The notes beneath the pieces were generated by a model, which was not told the origin of the DNA, ran no database searches, and was given only the letters and a program-made list of their open reading frames with translations. 64,000 nt of DNA from Brienomyrus brachyistius (Eukaryota; Chordata; Actinopteri; Osteoglossiformes; Mormyridae): NCBI RefSeq assembly GCF_023856365.1, contig NC_064536.1, positions 34,774,776 through 34,838,775 on the forward strand, given 5' to 3'. Positions 21,780 to 32,118 of this stretch are shown one piece after another. Made by a program: the position numbers and the translations under genes. Numbering within the stretch: position 1 is the first letter of the stretch; each line of letters begins with the position of its first letter.

Positions 21780-22975
21780 TGAATGAATGGGCTTGTCACT
21801 GTGTGGGATGGCCACACCCCTTCAGTACTATGGCCTTACTTGTAAACATATCCAGTCCTGTGATACAGGCCCTCTCATATTCCCTCTATACATGCTTCCT
21901 TTGGGCTCTATTTGTGAACGTTATTATGTAAAATATCATTGCTATGCTGGTGATACGCAGCTCTATCTGCCATTAAAACCTGGTGACTGCTGCTCTCTGG
22001 TGGCCCTTTCTAACTGTCTGGAGGATATTAAGAACAGGACAGCAATGACTTTCGTCCAGATTAATGAAAACAAGACAGAGGTAATGAGTTTTGGTCACTG
22101 TTCATGATCTCAGAGAACAATTAGGGCCTCATTCAGAAAACTTCCAGTCACATACTAAAAATCTTGGTGTCATCTTTGATTCATCACTGAGTTTGATAAA
22201 CAAATAAATGCTGTTGTGAAGGGGTGTTTCTGTCAGCTGAGTTCAATAGCCTGGCTTAAACCACACCTTTCAGCCAAAGACCTGGAGAGTTACTCCTGCT
22301 TTTATCCTGATTGGGTTACTGCCGTTCTCTGTACCCAGGTTTACCAGAAGCATCTTTATTCTGACTACACCTTGTTCAAAACGGTGCTACCAGGCTCTCA
22401 ACAAAAAATAGACACCAAATTTCCCCTGTGTTGGCTGCATTGCATTGGCTACCTGTTAAGTTTTGAGAATTTCTGAGAATACAGTTTAAAGATTTCTTAT
22501 TTCTTTCTAAGGCGATACATGGCATAGGTCCCCAGTCCGTCTCGGAGCTAATTCAGCCTTACACCGCTTCTTATTAGATGCATCTCTGTACTGACCCTGC
22601 ACACACAGGAACACATTTTATTTATCTATTTAATCTGACTATTCTGCTTTGCACATCATGTATTTAACATTTATAGTGATTTTATATTTATTACTAGATT
22701 ATTGTATAACTTTTTCACTGTTTTTTGAACTTGGTTGTTGCTTAGTCTTGTTTTTCCATGGAGCACCATTATACCAAAAATAATTCCTTGTAGGGTCAAC
22801 CTACTTGGCAATAAACCACAGTCTGATTCTGATTATTTTTTGTGTAACATTGGCCAATGTCTCTACTTTTACTATATATTTATATTATTTTGACCTACAG
22901 CACTTTGGCACAACATAGATTGTTTTTAAATGTGCTATAGAAATAAAAATAATTCAACTTGATATAGAAACGTAT
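21780..22975 (+). mobile_element. L2-type LINE remnant
   Basis: The plus-strand translation shows GPLIFPLYMLPLGSI, HCYAGDTQLYLPLKP and FVQINENKTEVMSFG, the core of the L2 reverse transcriptase, with the second motif residue of YADD changed to G (YAGD). A frameshifted continuation follows to about 22560. The 3' end CAGCACTTTGGCACAACATA...TTTTTAAATGTGCTATAGAA is the L2 terminal block. Another LINE tail interrupts it at 22575-22838. The element is 5'-truncated and dead, and lies upstream of the Ig exons. Confidence 0.75.
22575..22838 (+). mobile_element. Nested LINE 3' end with GATTCT-type tail
   Basis: The segment ends CTACTTGGCAATAAACCACA followed by GTCTGATTCTGATTATT, the terminus of a teleost LINE whose ORF ends in an 'LQRVVR...KIVKD' domain. 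Its coding ends are probably seen at 34720-34965 and 36578-36810. It splits the L2 element, so it is younger than that element. Confidence 0.55.
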
Positions 22976-23700
22976 TTCAAGTCATCCATCTTGCCGAGAT
23001 GGGGGTTGCGCTGTGACCCCTGGTGGACAAATTATGCAGCAACAGTACTCATATCATGGTTGAAAGTTCTGTCTTCAGTCTCTCTGTTTCTTTTTAGTTA
23101 TCATTAATTGGCCATTATAAACCAAATGCTGATAGCGATTTATCACAGACTCCTGCATTAATGAATTAAAATATTCATGATGAATAAAGAAGATGAATTG
23201 GCGCTAATGTGTATTTTTACTGTGTTATTGATGAGATAAATATTACAGTACACGGATCGCTCTGGTGTCTCAGAAATTGTCTCCATTTTTTCATACCAAT
23301 TTATCATTAGTACAGTAGTGCTTGCAGTTCACAAATGCTTTGGCCTACAAACAATTTGGTTCACAAAAACAAAATTTGGTCAATGAACAAACTCGACCAG
23401 ATTCCTTTTTTTATACTAGTGTAACACCGGCGGGGCGCATATCCCAGCATGCCCCGCGTACAATTGTAAATAGAAGGACCACGACAGGCACCCAACAAGC
23501 ACCGAACCCAAATACACAGATGGGAAACACAATGTTGTCAGAAGCTGAACTGCGAAATGCAGATGCAGTGAGAGATTTACACACACTAAATACACGTTAG
23601 GATCGGACAGGGTATACACACAAGACATGGGCAAAGTGTAAAGTGAGGTAGACCTTCATGGGTCAGTCCATTGCAGGGCAATGGAAGCTGGAGAAATGCC
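22976..23700. other. Non-coding stretch
   Basis: No gene or repeat end was recognised with confidence. A 92-codon plus-strand ORF at 23322 has no family motif or splice context. Confidence 0.35.
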
Positions 23701-23703
23701 ATG

Positions 23704-23788
23704 TGAACAGCAGAAATGTGGTCATACAGGATGTGAGGGTGAGACTGTGTGCTGTATACAGAGGGTCTGACCTCACGGCTTAGTTTCA
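23704..23788 (-). pseudogene. Paralogous receptor cytoplasmic exon, 13-bp deletion
   Basis: The sequence matches the cytoplasmic exon at 14418-14547 (RSDPLYTAHS, then HILYDHISAV in a shifted frame). It lacks 13 bp (TGTTTCTGCAGAG in the other copy), which breaks the frame between the two tyrosine motifs. It lies upstream of the Ig exons on the same strand, so it is probably the 3' remnant of a neighbouring, tandemly duplicated receptor gene. Confidence 0.5.
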
Positions 23789-23867
23789 GTCTTTAGTATT
23801 GTGATGACATTGTGATAGCCCAGTGATAACTATACTGGATGGGTGGTACCCCTTTAAAGACACTTCC

Positions 23868-24151
23868 GGCATGTAAATGGAGAACGAAATTATAGTTATA
23901 CCGAATCTCCTACACACAATACCAAGGTTACCAACTTTGCTCAGCTGACCGGAGTGAGACGTTCAATTCCCGTAAGATTTCTTTGCGCCAGCCTGAGAGT
24001 CTGAAAACACGTCACACCAGATGCATGAGAGATGGAAACCTGGGATATTCAGTCGAATCAGATCAAATATGATGCTAAGTTAGTACTAAGTTAAAATATG
24101 TTCCGGACTTGTAACATGCACCCATGATTTGGAACAGTCAGCAGGCTGTCT
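23868..24151. repeat. Empty-site copy of the 1.6-kb repeat family
   Basis: The segment matches 24648-25071 of the tandem unit but lacks two internal pieces: about 145 bp (24751-24896) and the whole hAT element (25072-25743). The hAT target sequence GTCAGCAG occurs here once, uninterrupted, at 24137-24144, so this is a natural pre-insertion allele of the repeat. Confidence 0.85.
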
Positions 24152-24430
24152 CTGGCCACGCCCCCTACACTCGGTCCGGCCCCTGGCTTTTCCTGAATTC
24201 TGATTTCTTTAGATAAACATTGACTTCATTCATATTGTTATTGATTTATCGACAGACCATCATACGTTTTAGACGTTACAATAACAACACTCTATTGATC
24301 CCCAAAGAGAGAAATTCTCTCCTTGCCTGCCCCCTCTTACTGTCCATGATACACAAGCACATATGTAGAAAAACGTCAGCTTGGAAGCCAAGGCTGGACT
24401 TAACCTACTCTTTAGGGTTCAACTGGAAAC

Positions 24431-24541
24431 TGCCGCATGGCCGAGCGGTCTCAGACACCACGCACGACGTAACTGGCCTTCCGACGCAAGGGATATTCTG
24501 TTCTCCGAAGTAAGCCGTGGGTTCGAATCCCACTTCCGACA
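24431..24541 (+). pseudogene. tRNA-Leu(CAA)-like sequence with intron, copy A
   Basis: The A box TGGCCGAGCGGTCT, the B box GGGTTCGAATCCC and the TCTCCGAAG variable-arm region match intron-containing vertebrate tRNA-Leu. The interior GTAACTGGCCTTCC...GGGATATTCTG resembles its intron. The acceptor stem pairs poorly (about 3 of 7) and the anticodon stem is disrupted, with ACGCACGACG where CAGACTCAAG is expected. It should therefore not fold as a functional tRNA. Confidence 0.6.
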
Positions 24542-25071
24542 AAAGTTCTTCAATCACCACAGCAGCATTTGAGCAACTGATTGGCTTTAATTGCTTTGTT
24601 TTATTGTTGCGTTTCAGGCAAAACTACATAACACTTAAAGACACTTCGGGCATGCAAATGGAGAACGAAATTATAGTTATACCGAATCTCCTACACACAA
24701 TACCAAGGTTACCAACTTTGCTCAGCTGACCGGAGTGAGACGTTCAATTCGCCACAAGTCTGCACACCCAGATAACACGCATATAAAACGTATGCAACAG
24801 TTGTGTTACCTTTTAAATAGTCTGTAGGTTTTGCAAACTACTCTAACGCCTTTGGTGTCGCTGATTTTACGTTTATACTAGTGTAAAATAGACTTGCCGT
24901 AAGATTTCTTTGCGCCAGCCTGAGAGTCTGAAAACACCTCACACCAGATGCATGAGAGATGGAAACCTGGAATATTCAGTCGAATCAGATCAAATATGAT
25001 GCTAAGTTAGTACTAAGTTAAAATATGTTCCGCACTTGTAACATGCACCCATGATTTGGAACAGTCAGCAG

Positions 25072-25743
25072 CATACCTGTCAAGGTTTGGATTTGAAAAT
25101 AAAGGAAATTTTCCGGCACCCGCCGAGAGCCATCCCACCACCGCAACCAGGCTCCAGTATCCCTTACATTTTAAGACAGGTGTACAAGAAATATAAAATA
25201 ACCATTTGTCATTTACATTTTATTTTCATTGCGCATTTTCTACTAATTTTTCATGTTCACTCATGCGGCTCTCTGTCATTCACTAATGACTTGGATTTTT
25301 CATGCCGACTGACATCGTTCCTTCCCCGTGGGAGACACTAAAATCGCATTTACAAATCTTACAGAACGCGTGACTGTGCCCCATCCTGCTCCTCTTTAGG
25401 AAAGTAAATTCGTCGTCCCATTTTCCGATGTATTTACATGACTTCTTTGTTTCTTGGCAGGGACGCCTTCTCCTTCTACACATCCATCCATCCATCCATC
25501 TCTCTCCTTTCTCGTTCCCGCTGTTGGCACTAATCTCGCGATAACTGCCACCCAGGCTATGCAGGTGGCAGTTCTCGCGAGGCTACTGACAGTTCAGTTT
25601 GGAGAGGCAGAAGAATTTTTAAATATATATATATATATTATTATACGGGAGATTTACGGGAAAATACTAATACGGGAGGACGGCGGGAAAGAGAAGTAAA
25701 ATACGGTAGTTTCCCGGCCAAAACGGGAGACTTGACAGCTATG
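25072..25743 (-). mobile_element. Non-autonomous hAT element, copy A
   Basis: The ends are CATACCTGTCAAG and, inverted, CATAGCTGTCAAG (13-bp terminal inverted repeats, one mismatch). An 8-bp duplication GTCAGCAG flanks them at 25064-25071 and 25744-25751, as hAT transposases produce. On the minus strand a 70-codon ORF at 25283-25495 reads KWDDEFTFLKRSRMGHSHAF then CKICKCDFSVSHG, the N-terminal zinc-finger type of hAT/ZBED transposases, so the element kept a piece of its source gene. No DDE core remains. Confidence 0.85.
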
Positions 25744-26030
25744 GTCAGCAGGCAGTCTCTGGCCACGCCCCCTACAGTCGGTCCGGCCCCTGGCTTTACC
25801 AGCGTGTTCGCGAAAACGACTTCATTTATTTTCTTATTGATTCATCGACAGACCATCATACTTTTTAGACGTACGTTATAATAATAACACTCTATTGATC
25901 CCCAAAGAGAGAAATTCTCTCCTTGCCTGCCCCCTCTTACTGTCCATGATACACAAGCACATATGTAGAAAAACGTCAGCTTGGAGGCCAAGGCTGGACT
26001 TAACCTACTCCTTACGGTTTAACGGGAAAC

Positions 26031-26141
26031 TGCCGCATGGCCGAGCGGTCTCAGACACCACGCACGACGTAACTGGCCTTCCGACGCAAGGGATATTCTG
26101 TTCTCCGAAGTAAGCCGTGGGTTCAAATCCCACTTCCGACA
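26031..26141 (+). pseudogene. tRNA-Leu-like sequence, copy B
   Basis: Same sequence as 24431-24541 except that the invariant TTCGA of the T loop is TTCAA, which would weaken the Pol III B box. A third copy is cut off right after the A box at 27646. Confidence 0.6.
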
Positions 26142-26671
26142 AAAGTTCTTCAATCACCACAGCAGCATTTGAGCAACTGATTGGCTTTAATTGCTTTGTT
26201 TTATTGTTGCGTTTCAGGCAAAACTACATAACACTTAAAGACACTTCGGGCATGCAAATGGAGAACGAAATTATAGTTATACCGAATCTCCTACACACAA
26301 TACCAAGGTTACCAACTTTGCTCAGCTGACCGGAGTGAGACGTTCAATTCGCCACAAGTCTGCACACCCAGATAACACGCATATAAAACGTATGCAACAG
26401 TTGTGTTACCTTTTAAATAGTCTGTAGGTTTTGCAAACTACTCTAACGCCTTTGGTGTCGCTGATTTTACGTTTATACTAGTGTAAAATAGACTTGCCGT
26501 AAGATTTCTTTGCGCCAGCCTGAGAGTCTGAAAACACCTCACACCAGATGCATGAGAGATGGAAACCTGGAATATTCAGTCGAATCAGATCAAATATGAT
26601 GCTAAGTTAGTACTAAGTTAAAATATGTTCCGCACTTGTAACATGCACCCATGATTTGGAACAGTCAGCAG

Positions 26672-27343
26672 CATACCTGTCAAGGTTTGGATTTGAAAAT
26701 AAAGGAAATTTTCCGGCACCCGCCGAGAGCCATCCCACCACCGCAACCAGGCTCCAGTATCCCTTACATTTTAAGACAGGTGTACAAGAAATATAAAATA
26801 ACCATTTGTCATTTACATTTTATTTTCATTGCGCATTTTCTACTAATTTTTCATGTTCACTCATGCGGCTCTCTGTCATTCACTAATGACTTGGATTTTT
26901 CATGCCGACTGACATCGTTCCTTCCCCGTGGGAGACACTAAAATCGCATTTACAAATCTTACAGAACGCGTGACTGTGCCCCATCCTGCTCCTCTTTAGG
27001 AAAGTAAATTCGTCGTCCCATTTTCCGATGTATTTACATGACTTCTTTGTTTCTTGGCAGGGACGCCTTCTCCTTCTACACATCCATCCATCCATCCATC
27101 TCTCTCCTTTCTCGTTCCCGCTGTTGGCACTAATCTCGCGATAACTGCCACCCAGGCTATGCAGGTGGCAGTTCTCGCGAGGCTACTGACAGTTCAGTTT
27201 GGAGAGGCAGAAGAATTTTTAAATATATATATATATATTATTATACGGGAGATTTACGGGAAAATACTAATACGGGAGGACGGCGGGAAAGAGAAGTAAA
27301 ATACGGTAGTTTCCTGGCCAAAACGGGAGACTTGACAGCTATG
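26672..27343 (-). mobile_element. Non-autonomous hAT element, copy B
   Basis: Duplicate of the element in unit A, with the same 13-bp inverted ends and GTCAGCAG flanks. It was carried along by the tandem duplication and did not insert independently. Confidence 0.85.
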
Positions 27344-27646
27344 GTCAGCAGGCAGTCTCTGGCCACGCCCCCTACAGTCGGTCCGGCCCCTGGCTTTACC
27401 AGCGTGTTCGCGAAAACGACTTCATTTATTTTCTTATTGATTCATCGACAGACCATCATACTTTTTAGACGTACGTTATAATAATAACACTCTATTGATC
27501 CCCAAAGAGAGAAATTCTCTCCTTGCCTGCCCCCTCTTACTGTCCATGATACACAAGCACATATGTAGAAAAACGTCAGCTTGGAGGCCAAGGCTGGACT
27601 TAACCTACTCCTTACGGTTTAACGGGAAACTGCCGCATGGCCGAGC
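27344..27646. repeat. Truncated tandem unit C
   Basis: It matches 25744-26046 and breaks off within the tRNA-like A box (GGCCGAGCGG), where the sequence switches to GGCCGGTCGCGTATAGCCAT. Confidence 0.95.
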
Positions 27647-28056
27647 GGGGCCGGTCGCGTATAGCCATAACACAGTGGCAGCCAATGAAATTGAAGGATT
27701 TTTTTTGCGAAGCGAAGAGACCCTCCCCGGCGCTGCAAAATCTCCGTTAATGATTTTTTTTCTGATACATTTCAAGTTAGATTGAAATGCTAATCATTTT
27801 GAGGCATGTTTTCAAAAAAGCATGAACAAATTTCTCCATTTCTTGTAATCACATTCATCCATTATTCTTCGTTTTCTTGATATTGATGTATTTAATAAAC
27901 AGCTTAAAACTATGGTTACAATTTTATTTATTTATTTATTTATGTCGCTGTGGTAATTAAACAGACATAGACAGTTATGAATAAAATGTATTGTTTATTG
28001 AGTCTATTTACACAGAAAGAGACAAGTACTCAGGTTCTCATACTCAGGGGTATGAT
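27647..28056. other. Non-coding stretch
   Basis: Nothing recognised apart from an ATTT-rich patch at about 27920-27945. The start is the breakpoint of tandem unit C. Confidence 0.35.
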
Positions 28057-28067
28057 AAGATATACAT

Positions 28068-28416
28068 CCATCCATCCATCCATTTTCCAAACCGCTTATT
28101 CTACTGGGTCACGGGGGTCCGGAGCCTATCCCGGAAGCAATGGGCACGAGGCAGGGAACAACCCAGGATGGGGGGCCAGCCCATCGCAGGGCACACTCAC
28201 ACACCATTCACTCTCACATGCACACCTATGGGCAATTTAGCAACTCCAATTAGCCTCAGCATGTTTTTGGACTGTGGGGGGAAACCGGAGTACCCCCCAC
28301 GACGACATGGGGAGAACATGCAAACTCCACACACATGTGACACAGGCGGCGACTCAAACCTGGGTCCCAGAGGTGTGAGGCAACAGTGCTAACCACTGCA
28401 CCACCATGCCACCCCC
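28068..28416 (-). mobile_element. Full-length tRNA-headed SINE
   Basis: Read on the minus strand it begins with GGGGGTGGCATGGTGGTGCA, has A-box TGGTGCAGTGG and a B-box-like GGTTTGAGTCGCC, the CAAAAACATGCTGAGGCTAA body, and a tail of ATGGATGGATGG. An 11-bp duplication AAGATATACAT flanks it (28057-28067 and 28417-28427). It inserted exactly at the edge of the Tc1 remnant that follows. Confidence 0.9.
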
Positions 28417-28424
28417 AAGATATA

Positions 28425-28702
28425 CATTACCGCTCAAAAGTTTGGGATCACATGCAAATTTCTTTGTTTTCCAAAGAAAAACACATTTTCATGCAATTCA
28501 CAAAATTTTATCCACATCTACATATAGAGGCCTATTATCAGCAACTGGCAGTCCTCTGCATCAATCTCCTGGTATGTCTGACTGCTTATTCTTTAAATAT
28601 TGCTAACACATTTTGGAGGTTTGGTTTGGGTCATTATCCTTTTGTAGGATAAAACTGACCCCAATCAAGTCTTGTCACAGGGTATATAATTGAACGGTAG
28701 TG
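28425..28702. mobile_element. Internally deleted Tc1 element
   Basis: The ends CATTACCGCTCAAAAGTTTG and, inverted, CACTACCGTTCAATTATA are diverged inverted repeats with TA on both outer sides. The sequence CTCAAAAGTTTGGGATCAC is a well-known fish Tc1 terminus. No transposase remains. Confidence 0.75.
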
Positions 28703-28899
28703 TATGTCAAATATTAAATAGATGAAATGATTAATTTTCTTAAACAGCAGTGTTAATGCATGCATTTTGTAGCATGTTAACAAATGACTCATTGAATCCT
28801 GAATCAAAACAAAAAGCATAATTAAAAATAGCATTGTTATGACAATACTAACAGTGATGCTGCAGCATTTTAACAACTGTCAGATAGTTAGACATACAG

Positions 28900-29398
28900 T
28901 ACCAGTCAGTAATTTGGACACACCACTCTGCCTACAAAGGGACTGGGTCATATTACCTGGATACTTGAGCTAAACCCAGTAGAAATGTTTTTCAAGGAGT
29001 CTGACCAGAGAGTTAAAGAAAATCGGCTGAGTGCTCAGCATATATGAGACGGCTCCTTCAGGAGAGCTGGAAAAGCATTCCAGGAGGCCACCTCATTAAA
29101 CTAGTATAAAGTAGAAAGCAGGATCAGTCAGTCCCTGGAGCAGCTGGGGTTAAGGGCCTTGCTCAAGGGCCCAATGGTGGGATCACTCGGCCAGCCCTGG
29201 GATTTGAACCGGCAACCTTCTGAGTTCCAACAGAATTGTCCCCCCCAACAAATTATTTTTTTTAAATAACTTTTCTGAGTAGTGCATAATTCCATGTGTA
29301 TTACTTTATAGTTATGATGTCTTTATAAATATTACAAAATGTAAAGAATAGTACAAAGAAACAATTCTATAGGTAGGTGTGCCCAAAACTCCTGACTG
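28900..29398 (+). mobile_element. Tc1 relic with transposase C-terminal remnant
   Basis: The left end AGTACCAGTCAGTAATTTGG and the right end GGTGTGCCCAAAACTCCTGA are decayed inverted repeats. Between them, plus-strand translation gives MRRLLQESWKSIPGGHLIK, similar to the C-terminal end of Tc1 transposases, then an A/T-rich 3' part (TATTACAAAATGTAAAGAAT). A SINE fragment interrupts it at about 29130-29240. Confidence 0.65.
29130..29240 (-). mobile_element. Second SINE family, fragment
   Basis: The block AAGGGCCTTGCTCAAGGGCC ... GATTTGAACCGGCAACCTTC is the inverse of a tRNA B box (GGTTCAAATCCC) and matches the body of the SINE at 53053-53290. Confidence 0.6.
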
Positions 29399-29985
29399 AC
29401 GCCGTAACACTTTCTTAGACTCACCACACTGGTTGAGGTGGTGATGAGACAAGAGAGATTTAGCCAGTGGATAGGGAATGATTAATAGGACAGATCTGAA
29501 AGGGTCACGATGGGGAATTTAGCCATTGGGGTAACTGCCCCACACTTTGAGAGATGCTCAGGGATAATTTATGACCTTAGAGAATCAGGAACAAACAAGG
29601 AACATATTAACCATATGTTAAAATGCTGCAAGTGTATATTCAAACAATACTGAACTATAAAGAATATAAAACAATCTTTACTTTTTTTGTTTTAAAAAAA
29701 AACTATGCTTGCCACTTCTTTAAGAAAACCTACCTAACAGCGGCAATTTTTACAATCTGATTGTAACCCACCTGTTGCCATGCATTATTTGTCAGTGAAA
29801 AATGAGCCCAGACACAAAATAGCTGTTCTTAATAAAGTGGACAGAGTGTATATGGAAAACATTTACAATTTTTACAAATAACGCTGCTCTTGAAGTAGCA
29901 GGTAGTGTGTTACTTTTTTCTCTCCGCTGACCAACGCTGCTTTTCAGCCTCATAAAAAGGAGATTTTTGAAACTCCCTCCAGGTC
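29399..29985. other. Non-coding stretch
   Basis: No gene, RNA or repeat terminus was recognised. Confidence 0.35.
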
Positions 29986-29989
29986 ATCT

Positions 29990-30700
29990 CTGGCTGCATA
30001 GTCTTGAACAATGGAACAAACAGAACACAGGCATCAAAACGGGCCTGAACGTGGCCAAAACAAGATGAATAATAAAGAACTTGGATGAAAAATTCTGATC
30101 ATGACATCCAGAATTATCCTCCATAATTGAAGGGAAAGAACCTTTAGCATCATGGACTCCAACAACTTGCAAACCTGAAAGCAAAGTGAAAAAACCACAA
30201 ATGAACCACAAATAATATTGATTCCTTAATTTATACTGAATCCTGAAGAGTGACTGTTTGTGTGTGTGCATGCATATGAGATTCTCACTCATCGGGCCTT
30301 CGGTTTTGGAAGGGGACCAACAAAGCATCATCCTCTCCAATTCCTCATCTTCCTCTATTTCTATAAAACAAAATAGATATGAATAAAAGACATAATCAAT
30401 GCACAGAACCACATATATGAAACTGTCAGCCAACCTGGAGGATTAGTAGAAGTGTCTGGAAGTGCTGGTCTTGAGGGAGCAGAAGCCTCCAGTGTCATCT
30501 GAAGATTGCTGTGCTTCAGCCTCAGGTACTGCTGTAGTCGGTACATTTTGCTGCCTGGTACGCATTGTTGTTTGAGGATAACAGCCTCATACCCATCATC
30601 CCTACTGTCCCAAATATCCTTCCAGGTCTTGCCAGCACGGACTCCAAACCCAACCAAATTCTCATCCTCACTTTTGACAGGTGGTAGTTGACAGGCGTAA
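29990..30700 (-). other. Unrecognised multi-exon gene fragment
   Basis: Three coding-like blocks on the minus strand have splice signals. The first, up to about 30436, reads VGFGVRAGKTWKDIWDSRDD, then GYEAVILKQQCVPGSKMYRL and QQYLRLKHSN. A second exon at 30289-30360 has a TTTTATAG acceptor and a GTGAGA donor (EIEEDEELERMMLCWSPSKT). A third begins at 30174 after CTTTGCTTTCAG. The codon pattern and splice sites look real but the family is not recognised. It may be a host gene or a captured transposon gene. Confidence 0.35.
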
Positions 30701-30739
30701 AGAAACACAGAAGGGCATGGAATTATAAACAAGAATTCT

Positions 30740-31690
30740 GTGATCTGACACCTTTGCCATTTGGTAGCAAAGTAAGTGTAATAGCTTCTAACTGACTTGC
30801 TTTAACCTAAAACAAGGTTTGTTTGAACAACTTTAGTAGGTTTAATACTTAACGATTATGTGAGGAATTCTTTAATATCCAAGTTAACGGCAATGCCAGC
30901 AAACAATATGCATAAAAAAGTTGTAGTTAAATATCAATGACTTACAGGAAAGTTACCGTCACAGTACCTTGCATATAGGAACGTGCAGAATTAGTATATG
31001 TATAATACACTATATATATAAGGTTAGTTTATAAACGGTAATCCAGTTTATTCTGTCTCATCTGCCTAGACTCATTCTACTTGACCAGTGTATGCTCGTT
31101 TTACTGCAAATTACTCGTTTTCCATAAATGGACACTGTCTAGCTTAATAAATGTACTGCTTTACCGGGCCACTAATAAAAGATACTTTTGGATTCCTCAC
31201 GATGAGTGGAATTCTTATAAACGGTACCCGCCTTAATTTCCAAAGTCAAACATGTTTTTATTTAAATTGTGCATTAAAAATTGAATATTAATTATTAAAT
31301 ATTTCAAAAGCAATGCTACCTATGGAGCGAGTGAATAACTACTTCAGCATTACACAGAGAGCTTCGCGAGGGGCTCCGTAAAACGTACAGCATCCAGTTC
31401 GATTTTGGAATGTGAAATACATCGGAATATTTAAGAAAATATAAGATTGCTGTTCAGTTTACCTTGGAAAGTCGTCCTTTCCGTTCGACCGGGCGGTTTT
31501 TCTTTTAGGTGAATCACCAAATTTACTGAAATACTACTCACTCTCTGCTGCTCTTTTCCAAAATCCAGTTGTGTCGACTGTCGGTAGTGATAAGGGTAAA
31601 ACGTCATTGCTTTTGTGTACTGTTAAGCACTACCATTGAAAATGAATGGGAAAAGTTAAGGGAAGTTAAGCTAAACTATTCTCGCCGCCC
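30740..31690. other. Non-coding stretch
   Basis: A/T-rich with no defended gene. A direct repeat of TTATAAACGGTA occurs at about 31030 and 31215. Confidence 0.35.
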
Positions 31691-31691
31691 G

Positions 31692-31850
31692 CGCGAGCCA
31701 TCCCACCACCGCAACCAGGCTCCAGTATCCCTTACATTTTAAGAAATTAGGTGTACAAGGTGTACAAGAAATATAAAATAACCATTTGTCATTTACATTT
31801 TATTTTCATTGCACATTTTCTATTAATTTTTCATGTTTCGTGTTGTACCT
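31692..31850 (-). mobile_element. hAT element fragment
   Basis: From GAGCCATCCCACCACCGCAA to TTTTTCATGTT it matches the hAT element at 25072-25743 (its 25127-25255 part), with a small GAAATTAGGTGTACAAG duplication. The left end is cut off at GCCCGCGCGAGCC. Confidence 0.8.
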
Positions 31851-31883
31851 CATCAATCTCTAGTTGTGATAGCAGTTGTTTCT

Positions 31884-31953
31884 GGCCACAACCGGGATTC
31901 GAACCCCGGTCTCCCGTGTGAAAGGCGGCGATCTTACCACTACACTATCCAGC
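31884..31953 (-). tRNA. tRNA-Glu-like sequence (anticodon TTC), probably decayed
   Basis: On the minus strand there is an A box TAGTGTAGTGGTAAGA, an anticodon loop CTTTCAC and a B box GGGGTTCGAATCCCGG with a perfect 5-bp T stem (CCGGG/CCCGG). The anticodon stem pairs in about 3 of 5 positions and the acceptor in about 4-5 of 7. The anticodon TTC would mean glutamate, but the body resembles tRNA-Asp as well. A scan with a covariance model is needed to separate gene from pseudogene. Confidence 0.4.
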
Positions 31954-31992
31954 AACTATATAATATAATATTATATATTATATAATATAATA

Positions 31993-32031
31993 TCTCACTC
32001 CGGTTAGTATTTTCCCGTAAATCTCCCTTAT

Positions 32032-32079
<48 letters not shown>

Positions 32080-32118
32080 ATAAGGGAGATTTACGGGAAA
32101 ATACTAACCGGAGTGAGA
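31993..32118. repeat. Perfect 126-bp palindrome with (TA)n centre
   Basis: The left arm TCTCACTCCGGTTAGTATTT... and the right arm ...AAATACTAACCGGAGTGAGA are exact inverted copies, joined through TTATAATAATA(TA)nTATTATTATAA. The arms consist of hAT 3'-end sequence (GGGAGATTTACGGGAAAATA) fused to the flank CCGGAGTGAG that normally borders a different part of the 1.6-kb repeat. Confidence 0.95.

Larger units (their letters stand above)
24144..25743. repeat. 1,600-bp tandem unit A
   Basis: From about 24260 onward this unit is nearly identical to 25744-27343 at an exact 1,600-bp offset. The first hundred bases differ more. It contains a SINE-like TTGATCCCCAAAGAGAGAAA block, a tRNA-Leu-like sequence, a non-coding core and an hAT element. 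Confidence 0.95.
25744..27343. repeat. 1,600-bp tandem unit B
   Basis: Exact 1,600-bp offset to the neighbouring units with only scattered differences, for example the tRNA B box GGTTCGAA reading GGTTCAAA here and CCCGGCC reading CCTGGCC near 27314. The next partial unit appears identical to it over 300 bp. Confidence 0.97.

Noticed and set aside
22575..22838. Polyadenylation site of a host gene (AATAAA in GGCAATAAACC)
   Set aside because: It is the known 3' end form of a LINE tail nested in L2 sequence; no upstream host exon.
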